From Cyclina sinensis (Eukaryota; Mollusca; Bivalvia; Venerida; Veneridae): a stretch of 64,000 bases of DNA. Below, piece by piece: positions 11,651 to 22,900 of the stretch (positions are counted from its first letter, which is position 1; each line of letters opens with the position of its first letter). Position numbers and translations under genes: made by a program. The stretch is from the NCBI GenBank assembly GCA_012932295.1, contig JAAONU010000001.1:27194550-27258549 (forward strand), read 5' to 3'. The notes under the pieces were generated by a model. That model had not been told where the DNA came from, ran no database searches, and worked only from the letters and a program-made list of their open reading frames with translations.

Positions 11651-12090
11651 GCCTACTTCAGTGACCATGACACTGTCTTGATAGGACTGCCACTGTCTGA
11701 GTTGATAGAAAAATAAAGAATAAAATGGTAACTGTCTTACATTCTTCATTGCATATATAAACAGTTTTAACCTTTTTCAGCAACTAACAATAATATAATA
11801 TCTTTATGCTGAATTTGGCAAAGACTTTATGGACACACTTTTTCTGTGTCCAAAACCTATTCGGGGAGCATCATCCGGTTCGACCGACTCTTGTTTGTAT
11901 GGGTCATTATCTCTCCTCTGTGAGATTCCAACCCAGAACAAAAATATCTTAGAATATGCTCGAGATGTCACTTGAATTTTGACGAGGGCAATTAAATGTA
12001 TTTTCTTTGATGTATACCACAAGTTACTTTTCTGTGGTGAATAAATGATCTTGAATGAATCATATTAAGATAAAATAAATAGATTCATTT
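11651..12090. other. Spacer, nothing recognised
   Basis: No convincing exon or repeat border is visible. Confidence 0.4.
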
Positions 12091-12897
12091 TTGTGTCACC
12101 TGCTACAAAGTAGTCTCTACATATAGGGATCACTTCTCCGTCATCTGTCCATCCGTCACAAAACTTGTCCGGACTACTCCTCAAAAACTACTCATGCAAT
12201 TTCAAGAATGATCAGTACCAAGTCTAGTTGTGCATGTCTTTGGCATTTTCCAGTTGAACGATTTTTTGTCAGAGATATGGCTCTTCAATGATTTTTATTT
12301 TTAAAGTTTGTCCGGACTACTTCTCTTATACTACAAATGCAATTTGAATGAAATCTTACAGGATTGATCAGTACCTCAAGTACTTGGGCACATACAATGT
12401 GTTTTTCGGTTGAATGATTTTTCGCTGAGCTATGGCCCTTGAACAAAAAAAGGGGTGTTGGCCCGTTAATGAATTTTGTGTTGCTTGCTACACAGTAGCT
12501 GCAACATGCTACAAAGTAGCCGTGACATATGATATAGGGATCAGTTCTCCGTCATCTGTCTGTCCATCTGTCACAAAATTTGTCCGGACTACTTCTCAAA
12601 ATCTACTGGTGCAATTTCATCCAGACTTTACAGGAATGATCAGTACCAAGTCTAGTTGTGCATATTTTTGGCATTTTCCAGTTCAATGATATTTGTCAGA
12701 GTTATGGCCCTTTAATGATTTCATTTTTAAAGTTTGTCCAGACTACTCTTCTTCTACTAATGCAATTTGAATGAAATGTTACAGGATTGATCAGTACCTC
12801 AATTTACATTTTCAGAAAACTGTCCAATCACCCCTCAATGCAACTGCTTAATTGGGTATCATCAGGCAACACATGTGATCACTAATAGCTCTTGTTT
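12090..12897 (+). mobile_element. Dispersed element, 'family C' (partial copy)
   Basis: It starts with palindromic head text ('ctacacagtagctgcaac'), then 'gggatca', 'cttctccgtcatctgtcc' and degenerate repeats of 'tttgtccggactact'. It ends with the family C tail ('aactgtccaatcacccctc', then 'gatcactaatagctcttg'). Compared with the fuller copy at 15795-17019, the endonuclease-like part is missing and the terminal hairpin has decayed. Confidence 0.65.
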
Positions 12898-13105
12898 ATG
12901 CCCTTAAAGACAAGTTTTTACCGAGTTCTAAACACATGCGCCATCAAAATTTACACATCATTGAAAATGTCAAGAAATAACTGCACTGTTGATAAATTAC
13001 ACTGTTGTGTATGGTTACTGTGTACTACATGTATATTATGCAATGTAAGTGTGTTTTAGGGTGGATGTATGTATCCTTTCTCCAGTGATGATCTTATTTC
13101 TACTT

Positions 13106-13435
13106 ATGTATGAATTTTGAGCCCACCCGCTTAGCGCAATAGGTAGAGCACTGGATTAGTAATCCATGGGTCGATGGTTCGACTCCTGGGCAGGGTAAAA
13201 TTTCTCCGTGACAGTTGATCTCAGCCATTGTGTCTAATGTTCATTTGTCCCTCACGGCTGATTCAGAGTAGATCATGTGGGAACAGTAGTCAGTCACTTG
13301 CGGAGAAATTGGTAATTACTGGTTAGTTAACCAGGAAAACTGGTTAGGTGGACTGACCGCTGAGATATACCCTAGATGTTGAAATCGGTGTTAAACCCCC
13401 CAAAAAAACAAAAAAACAAAATGTATGAATTTTGA
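13106..13435 (+). mobile_element. tRNA-derived SINE with exact 15-bp target site duplication
   Basis: The 300-bp element spans 13121-13420. It is flanked by identical copies of ATGTATGAATTTTGA (13106-13120 and 13421-13435). The head (13121-13194) is tRNA-like. It has an A box ('ttagcgcaataggtagagc'), an anticodon-like loop reading TTAGTAA (AGT, threonine-like) and a B box ('ggttcgactcc'). A unique body of about 200 bp follows, then an A-rich tail near 13400-13420. The perfect duplication implies a recent insertion about 0.35 kb upstream of the first ENGase coding exon. Confidence 0.92.
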
Positions 13436-13713
13436 ATGCTTATTTAAAAAATAAAGGCTAAGTATTTTGACCTATGTTAAGTTGGTTTAGATTGATAGAA
13501 AGTATTCTTGAAATCAGTTCTTGGTTTCATTTTGAGAAAAAAGAAAACAGGAAATATAAAATGCATGGATTTCTTTCAATATATACAGACATGCTTAAGA
13601 AATTCATGCATGTCATAGGATCTTTCTAGACAAGCCATTGATAATGTAACATCCAAGGCCTGTTTACACAGAGGAGTGATGTAGGATCATCATGTCTGTC
13701 TTGTTTATTACAG

Positions 13714-13770
13714 GTGATTCATTTATACACAGATGGATAATCCTATGTGAAAACATCAACAGAAGTGCAA
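13714..13770 (+). promoter_or_regulatory. ENGASE: Probable 5' leader of ENGase with a six-codon upstream frame
   Basis: A splice acceptor (tttattacag) ends at 13713. If it is used, the leader contains an upstream ATG at 13733 that runs six codons to a TGA at 13748-13750, before the likely main start at 13771. An alternative acceptor (aacatcaacag) ends at 13762 and would remove that upstream frame. No coding exon upstream was recognised. Confidence 0.4.
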
Positions 13771-13946
13771 ATGGATAGAAGAAATCCAGAGTGTCATCCA
13801 CTTTTTACACTGGAAGAAGTGTTGTCATGGCAACCTGGAAACGATAAATTTTGTGTTGCTACGATTCCAATACGACCTAGAAAAGAAAATGATAACCCAA
13901 AGTTACTGGTTTGTCATGACTTCAGAGGAGGTTATCTAGAAGACAG
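13771..13946 (+). CDS. ENGASE: ENGase exon 1 (residues 1-59)
   Basis: It encodes MDRRNPECHPLFTLEEVLSW onward, including 'LLVCHDFRGGYLEDR'. This matches the conserved N-terminal entry of ENGase (LEELLSW, LCHDMMGGYLDDR in vertebrates). The donor is GACAG then GTATGG, phase 2. The same frame is open upstream to a TAA at 13738, so up to ten more codons could be coding if an upstream exon exists. Confidence 0.9.
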
Positions 13947-16900
13947 GTATGGTACTTTTTGACAAATATTGCTCCATCACCCTTGTTAGCTCAGGTCACT
14001 TGAACGAAGGTGACATATTTAGCTCACCAGAGCAATATGCACAGGGCAAGCCATGGTGATTGCTTTCTATCCAGTGTCTCCTCTGAAACCACCAGGCAAA
14101 AATGAATGAAACTTTGCAGGAAATTTCCTTGCATGGAGTTATACCAAAGCAGTTCAAAGAATTGAATTCCATTAAGAACTCTGGTTGCTTTGGCAACAAA
14201 AAAGAAAAAAAGAAAATCTTCTTGTCTAAAACCACAAGGCCTAGAGCTTAGATATTTTGCATACAAGTTCACCTAGAGGTGCAAATTATGCCCCAGAGGG
14301 TCAAAATTAACCCAGCTTATGGGCTATTATTTCCTTAAAATAAAAATATGACCTTTACTTATAATTTTGCATGGAGATTTCAACTTTGACCTTAGCTGAA
14401 ATTGACCTTGACCTACTGAAAATCTTGTCTCTGATACTGTATCATAGCTAAGATATTTTGTATGTAGCAATGTTAAGTAGATGTGTACCAGGTTTTTAAC
14501 TCACATAAGCACAACATGAGCTGTTGTGCCTGGGCTTTATCCATCCTGCCTAGTGAGATATTGTTTTAAACAACATCTCCTCTAAAACTACTGGGCCTAA
14601 TTGATTTGAACTTTGTTTGGGTATTCCATGTATGAAGCTCTACCAAAGTTGTTCAAAAAATTAAATTCCATGCAGAACTCTTGTTGCTAGGGCAGCCAAT
14701 AGGAAAAATTTAAAAAAATCTTGTCTGAAACCACTGAGCCCAGAGCTTTGAAACTTGATGTAAGGCATCCCATTTAAACTTAGAATTTTAGATAAAAATT
14801 GTACAATTTTACTTTAACTTAAAATTTCTTGAGGGACTTTCCATGATAAAATAATAAATATCATATGATATTTCATCTACCATGGAGAAGCTTTTTCATC
14901 TGTATACAGTCGACTCCACTTATAACGAACTCGGTTATAACGAATTATCGGCTATAGCGAACTAATTCTTAAATCCCAGGCCGATTCCTTCTTTATTTTA
15001 TGTTAAATCACATCGCTTATTACGTACTCGCTTATAACGAATTTTCGGCGATAGCGAACCATTTTTCAAGTCCCAAACGGAGAAAAACACGTTAATTTCC
15101 TCGGCTATAGCGAACCATTTTTTTTCCAGTCCCAAATGGAGAAACAAAAACGTAAATTTCCTAGGTTGAAACGAACTGTCATAATTGAAAATCGGGATGT
15201 GCTCGATTCATGATCAGTACATAAATACCGCTATCCAATAATTATTTAATCGAGTGATTGCACAGGTAAGTTATGCCTTCAGGGAATAAAGATTTTGGTA
15301 AAATGTTCTCACAAACTACATGTATTGCAATAATTGCTTCGCTAGTATTAAATGCTTTTGATTTTGATTTTTAGTTAAACATTTTGTTTGAATTAAATAC
15401 ATGTATATATTATGCATATAAACTGTGAAACTTTTGTTTACAATAAATCAAATGCATGTGCATAATATAGTGTACAATAAATTGCCCTGCATAAATTTAC
15501 CGCTGCCGTAAAATGCCGATTGCACAAGTGACCGGTGACAGGTATGCTTTTTCACGGCAAATTTGTCCACCTAAACAAGTCCGCGAAAGTTGTTGCTACT
15601 TCGCTTTTAGCGAACTTTGGATATAACGAACGATATTTGAATGTCCCATTGAGTTTGTTATAAGCGGAGTCGACTGTATATCTAATAATTATCTTAAAGG
15701 TCTTGAATTAGATCGATATTTTCATAGTTATCCCTTTCTTAACTATCAAGTACTTAAATATTCGAGCATGCTGTCTCTACTGACACTTTCTTGTTTTTAT
15801 TGTGCTGCCTGCTACACAGTAGCTGTGACATATAGGGATCACTTCTCTGTCATCTGTCCGTCCATCTGTCACAAAACTTGTCTGGACTACTCTTCAAAAA
15901 CTACTCATGCAATTTCATCCAGACTTAACAGGAATGATCAGTACCAAGTCTAGTTTTGCATATCATCGGCATTTTCCAGTTCAGTTATTTTTGTCAGAGT
16001 TTTTATTTTTAAAGTTTGTCCAGACTACTTCTCTTATACTACTAATGCAATTTGAATGAAATATTACAGGATTAAATGGTAACTCAAGTACTTGCGCACA
16101 TTTAACGGGTTTTTCGGTTGAATGATTTTTGGCTGAGTTACAGCCTTTGAATAAGGATTGCATTTTGGCCCTTTAATGATTTTTGTGTCACCTGCTTCAC
16201 AGTAGCTGCGACATGCTACAAAGTAGCTGCAGCATGTAGGGATCACTTCTCTGTCATCTGTCTGTCTGTCCGTCTGTTCATCTGTCACAAAACATGTCCA
16301 GACTACTCAAAAACTAATGGTGCAGTTTCATCCAAACTTTACAGGAATGATCAGTACCAAGTCTAGTTGTGCATATCATCGGCATTTTTCAGTTCAGTGA
16401 TTTTTGTTAGAGTTATGGCCCTTTAATATTTTTTATTTTTAAAGTTTGTCCGGACTATTTTAACAGTCAAGTTGAAATAGTGTACATCCACATAACACAA
16501 CCGCTGAGTATCCATGTCTTCTCTGTTTATGCAAAGCTTAATACAAAGCTGAAAACTTTTACAAAATACATTAGTTCTGCACTGGAAGGTATTACTGGGT
16601 TGGTCATTGTGATGGGAGATTTCAGCTGTGAAAGACAGAGGAAACAGCAGTAAGAAACACACATGGAAACAAACATATGGTCTGCAGTAAATTTACATGC
16701 CTATAACTAACAACAACACCACCTTGGATCTGGTCTTCACTAATATACAAGGAATGAATTCGGTATACTTGAAACATACTTCATCTACCACAAAACTGTG
16801 TTTCTAACTGTGCCCACCCATGGAACATAATGGTATCTTCCAAAAGTACAATGTTCAACATCATCAGTTGGGTAATTCTTACTTTCTCCACATTACAGAG

Positions 16901-19900
16901 AACACTCAAACATCCATACAGTCAATTTACATTTCCAACAAACTGTCCAATCACCCCTCAATACAACTGCTTAATTGGCTATCATCAGGCAACACATGTG
17001 ATCACTGATCACTCTTGTTTGAAATCAGGAGCATCTTAAGATACACTGAAAACAATCTGTAGATATGGTCTACTGGCAGGACTGATGCTGTGCATTCAGG
17101 GGTCAAACACCCATGCTTGTGCAGTTGTGACCTGAATTTCAAAGTGATTTTGTCTCTTTAAAGGGGCTGTACTCCAGATTTGATATAAAAATATTTTTTA
17201 CATAAATTAAATTTCCTGATGCCGTGAGATTATAACAACATGATATTTTACTTCAAAAATGATTATAAAAGTCAAAATAGAACAAAAAAAATATGTTCGC
17301 TTCAGCTTGATTTGAACTCTGGACCCCTCATGTTAACAAAATGTTTCCAATGCTGTTACTGTCGCCACTATCGCGGCAAGTGAAATAACAGCAATTTACT
17401 TTAAATTTTATATGGTATAGTTATGCCGTCACGTTATGGTATTAAATTTTATATGGTATAGTTATGCCGTCACGTTATGGTATAGCACTATGAAAGGAAA
17501 ATAATCAATGTATAATGTGATTATCTGACTTATTTTTTGTCAGTAAGTTAGTTTTTAAGCATTAGTCAGAAATATTACAAGAAATTTATAATACAAGAAA
17601 ACTTTCTTTTTTTGTCATCTGGAGGCCACTCCCTTTATTGGAATGTTTTTCATGGTGACTTTTGCCTTTGTATTTTTATTGGATTTGTAGTTTGATGAAT
17701 ATGTTTTAGGCTTGTTCAGGGCTGTGGAAGACCAAGTGCCTATCGTTTCTACCACTGGCAGTATGTGGACATATTTGTGTACTTCAGCCATTACTTTGTG
17801 ACCATACCTCCACCAGCTTGGACTAATTCAGGACATAGGCATGGTGTAAAGGTATTAGGTGGGTATGAAATACAAGTAAATGAAATACCAGCTAGCATGT
17901 ACAGTCAAAATACTAGCAAGCAGATTCAGCAGAAAGAAATTACCAAGTACTATGAAAAAATTATTCGGTCCCATCTTAAACAAAAGATGCAATATAATGA
18001 ATGGTTTTTCATCCTGGAATTGAAGAATACATTTCACATGTATTTAGATATTCAAGGCTTAATTCTAGTTACAGCAGTAATTAACTAAAAGTAACTTTTA
18101 AACACCAAAAGGTGTTTGGTCTCAGTACAGTATGTTAATAATTCATTGTCTGGATCAGATAGAATATGATGTGATTTTGTGTTTCAGGTACAGTTATAAC
18201 AGAATGGGATGACGGGAAGGCGCGGTGTGAAGAATTTCTGAAGTCCGAAGAATCATACAAACAGTTTGCCAATCTGCTTGTACAGATTGCAAAATATTAT
18301 GGCTTTGACGGTTGGCTGGTCAATATTGAAAACAAAATTGAGGTTTGTCTCTTAATTTCATCTGAGCACAGCTCAGGGTAAGATTTTAAGATCATTGAAT
18401 GTCCAGTATCTGACATCCACAATTGGTTTGTTTACACTCTTGATGCTATATTTCTGACCTAATTATCATGAAACTTTATCAGAATGATTGTCTCAATAAG
18501 GTCTTGGACAAGATCGAATATGGGTCATGTCTGACTGAAAACTAGGTCACTAGGCCAGATTAAAAGAAAACCTTTTTAACACTCAAGAGGCTACATTTTT
18601 AGCTTGGCTTTTTTCAAGGAAAACACAAAGGTATTGTCATAGCCCTCTCGTCTGCGTGTCTGCGTCTGCATGCAAAACTTTGACATTTTCAAATATCTCT
18701 GCATTTACGTAGTCTCTTCTTACTGTCATTACCACTTCATAATGACATCCCACATATATACTGCAAGTTACATAACTCTGTCTTCTTTATTTTCAGAATT
18801 ATGCCCCCTTTTCAACTTAGAAAATTCCTTAAATGTCATAATAATTTGCAATATCTTTATCATTACTGAACAATCTTTTTTTCTCAGCCTTCAGGAACTT
18901 CTTATTAGTGGCAAAGTACTATAGTAGAACAAGTTACATAACTCTGTCATCTTTATTTCTAGAATTATTCCACTCTTTAGCTTTGAACATTGATAAAAAC
19001 AAGTTATTTACCTTGTTAACACTCTGCAGGTCAACGTTACATTCAGTCATAAAAATTCAATGGTTAGGATGTTTAACTTGATTATCTTTAGGTCATGTTC
19101 TAAACTGGGTCATGTTGGGTGAAATTCTAGGTCACCATGCAAAATCAAAGCAAGGTCTTGTAAACAGTCTCTTGGCCACATTTTCTGTACAATCGTCAAA
19201 AAAGTTAATCAGAATGTTTGTCTTGAGGATCCTTGAATTGAGTTAAAAGCTGAGTCACATAGGTCGAAAACTAGATCATCAGGTCAATTAATAAAAAAAG
19301 TCTTTGTTTACACACTAAAAGTAATGTTTTCTTCCCTATCACCATGAAAAATTATCAAAATCTTTGTCTTGATGACGTCTAGGTTATGACCAGAAGTGGG
19401 TCAGTTGGGTTCAGAAAGAAGGTCCCCAGATCAAACCTTACATTACCTTTTTGTTGGCACTACAGAGACAATATTTTATAAACAATGATTCTGTAAATTT
19501 ATCAGAAGGTTTGTCTTGATATATCTAGGTCATGTTCAAAAGTTGATCAGATGTCAGAAAGTAGGTCACCATGCAAGGCCATCTTTTCTACCAGAAGATG
19601 ATGAAACTTTGTCAGAATGTTTGTCTTGATAATATCTAAGTCTTGTTAATAAGTGGGTCACAAGGGTTCAGAAAAGTACGTCAGCGTGCTAGATGCAGTA
19701 TCAAAACACAGATTTGTGTAGGTTACATAGTTCATATATTAGAAGTTTTAATGAATAAATATGTGAATTTAAACCTTAACCTTGTTATAACCCCTGCACA
19801 ACAAAGTTGTAAGGGGGTATACTGGAATCAGCTTGTTCTTCAGTCTGTCTGGCCAGCTGTCTGTCCAGCCATCTGGTTTTGTTTGCCCGAGGCATAACTC

Positions 19901-22900
19901 AAAAACTATTGGAGGTATCAACTTGAAACTTTCTAGATGGATAGATCTCGTTGAGGAGAAGGGCAGTGTGCCCAAGAACCATAAACTCTGTTTCCCATGT
20001 TTTGGAATTTTTGCCCTTTGAAATATTCCTGCCCCTCACCATTAAAGGGGGAGGGCATATAGTTTTACCCCTGTGTGTGTGTCTGTGCATGTGTGTCTGT
20101 GACACTGTGTGTGTGTGTGTGTGGTCCATAACTAGTGCATGCATAATGGGATTTCAGAATAAATTGGTACACTTGACCACCATAAGTAGACACTGTGTTT
20201 TGTGTAAGACCAAAGTCCCTAAATCAAAGTTCAAAGTCACAGAAGGGGATTGAACTTTGTGTATTTGTCAAAGTCTTAAGTGCAGTTGAAGATTGTGTCT
20301 GGTCCATAACTTCTGCATGCATGATCGGATTTAAAAAAAAAATTGGTACACTTGATCACCAAAGGTTGTGGAAGACTAAGGTCCCTAGGGTTAAATGTCA
20401 AGGTCACAGCAGGGGATTAAACTTAATATATTTCTCTGGTCCATAACTTTTGTATGCCTGATGATAATTCAATATCAGTTGTCACACTTGACCTCCATAA
20501 GTACGGCTTGATGTAAGGCATCCATGAGTAGACCTTTGTTCATATTATGTCCCTAGGGAGAAAATTAGCCCAATCCCAGGGGTCACTTGTTTTTTCTCAA
20601 AGACTTAACTATTTACTTACATGAGATGGGTACCGGTAGATACCCCGCTTGGTAGACCACCCATGTTTACCGATTACTCCCCGATTACTCCCCCCCCTCC
20701 TCCAATTTTTTATGCCCCCTCCACTTTGTGGGGGGAATATAGATTTGCCCTGTCCATCCAGCTGTCATGCTGTTGGTACATAGACTGGTTTGTGTTGCAT
20801 GTAACTCTAAACATGTAACTACTAAGGCCAAGAAACTTTCTAAAAATAGTTGTCAGCATGTGAACTTGTGTTCCTGGGTATTTTGATGCAGATTTATTGG
20901 AGATCAGCAGACTTATGCCACCTGATTAAGCAAAATAATAGCATTTGTAGACTCCTTAATGTTAAGGATAATGTTTTTACGCATGTGTAATTGTACAGGA
21001 TTTTTTATGACAATACAGAAGAATGTGGGGGCATCCCTGTCCTATGGACACATCTCTAGTTTTTGTTTCTTTTTCTTAGATGAGTAGGTATTTGCAAATT
21101 GTTTTCTTTTTCTTATTTTCCTTTTTTTGGTGGGAAAGTGGGCGGGCATGGCTGGGGGGTGGGGGGGGAGTGTAAATGGTAGGTACTTGCAAGTTGTTTC
21201 TGATAAATATAACAGATGAGCGTTGGTGCCACTCTGTGGTGTTCTGTTTTTATAGTTATCATTTTCTTAGCTATCAAGTACTTAAATAGTCAAGGGTGCT
21301 TTCTCCACTGACAGCTCTTGTTGAATTAACACCCATACTGGAAGCTATATTTTCACTGATAGAAGTGAAGCAAGTCTTTGTTTTTTCAAATTTACACAAT
21401 TTCTGAATGTTCAGCATTTTCAGCATTTATCTTTACTGTCATGTATTTTGGTTATTTTGAACACTTACCTACCATTAAGACCTAAGGTCACAGCTTACAC
21501 ACCTTTCTATACTGTAAAGAAAGCTTAATTCTGTAAAAGTGTGATTACTGAAAGAAAGCTGTCTTGCCAGCCTAACCAGTGACAACTAATGGAAATATAA
21601 TTCTTTTGATTTCACAGACTGAAGAATTAGTGAAAAACTTGACAAGCTTTGTGAAGTATTTGACAGAGGAGCAACATAAACACATTCCAGGGTCAGAGGT
21701 CATATGGTATGACAGTGTTATCAGCACAGGAGAACTTGACTGGCAGAATGCTCTTAATGACAAGAACAGGTTAGTTGATTAAATAACATTTCAAACAACA
21801 AAATTTAGGGCATCCAACACTCCTGATTGTAAATAGTAGAGGAGAAGGAAGCGATAACTCTGACTAGGCCCTTAGCTATTTTATAAACTCGCTTGATTGA
21901 AGGTAAACTATTTTGTTCATCATCCATCTGTCATTCACAATTGCAAACAACATCTCCTCCTATATCACTGGGACAATTGCAATACAACTTTAAGGGAATA
22001 ATCCTTGTATGGTCCCCTTTCAAAATTAAAAAAAAATGAATTCTGTGCAGAAATCTGGTTACCATGGCAACTTAAAGGAAAAACTTAAAAACAGTCTTGT
22101 CTGATGCTTAGGTATTTGGTTTTTAGTATCACCTAGTAGACCACTACCAAAATCTTATAAATCATGTCACTGGGGTCAGAATTCATCCACCCTGAGGGGC
22201 CACTTCAAAATGCATGGACTTTTAAAGGAAAATCTTTTAAAATCTTGTCTGAAACCACAAGGCCAAGAGCTTAGGTATTTGGTTCATGGTGTCATCTAGT
22301 AGACCTCTACCAAAATCTTATAAACCATGGCTCCAGGATCATAAATAGCCCTTTCACAAGGGGTCTCTATCTTGCATAGAATTTTTTTGAAAAAGCTTTA
22401 AAAATCTTCACCTCTAAATACACGGTAATGATCCTTGGATGGTTCCCTGTCAAAATAATATAAAAAATGGAGAACTCTGGTTACCATGGCAACTGAAAGA
22501 AAAAAGTTCTTTTTCTCATAATCTCCTGGCCTGATTTGAATACGGTTTGGCACAAATGCTCCTGTGTACCTCTGTATGAATTCTGAAATTTCAATCTCTG
22601 AAAGACTTGGCCACTAGGGAGAAGGGTTCTTTTTCATGCTCTCTGTATAGCACTGATACCTAGGACTTCCATTTAACATCTCATCTGAAGGACAATTAGA
22701 AATGTTAGCAGAGAAGCACTGGATGGAGCTTGCAAACCCCGAGATTATCAGTCCATAGCCTTTCCACTGGACTCCCTCTATTCGACCAGATCACAATGTT
22801 TATATTAAGTACTGATAAAGGGAAGTAATCATTGAACTTCATTGAACTTCAATTTGAAGTTTAATTGTATTGCATATTCATTCTTGTTTTTGCATTGTCA

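Noticed and set aside
13121..13194. A functional tRNA-Thr gene
   Set aside because: The head has A and B boxes but the acceptor and anticodon stems are imperfect. It continues into a SINE body with a tail and a target duplication.
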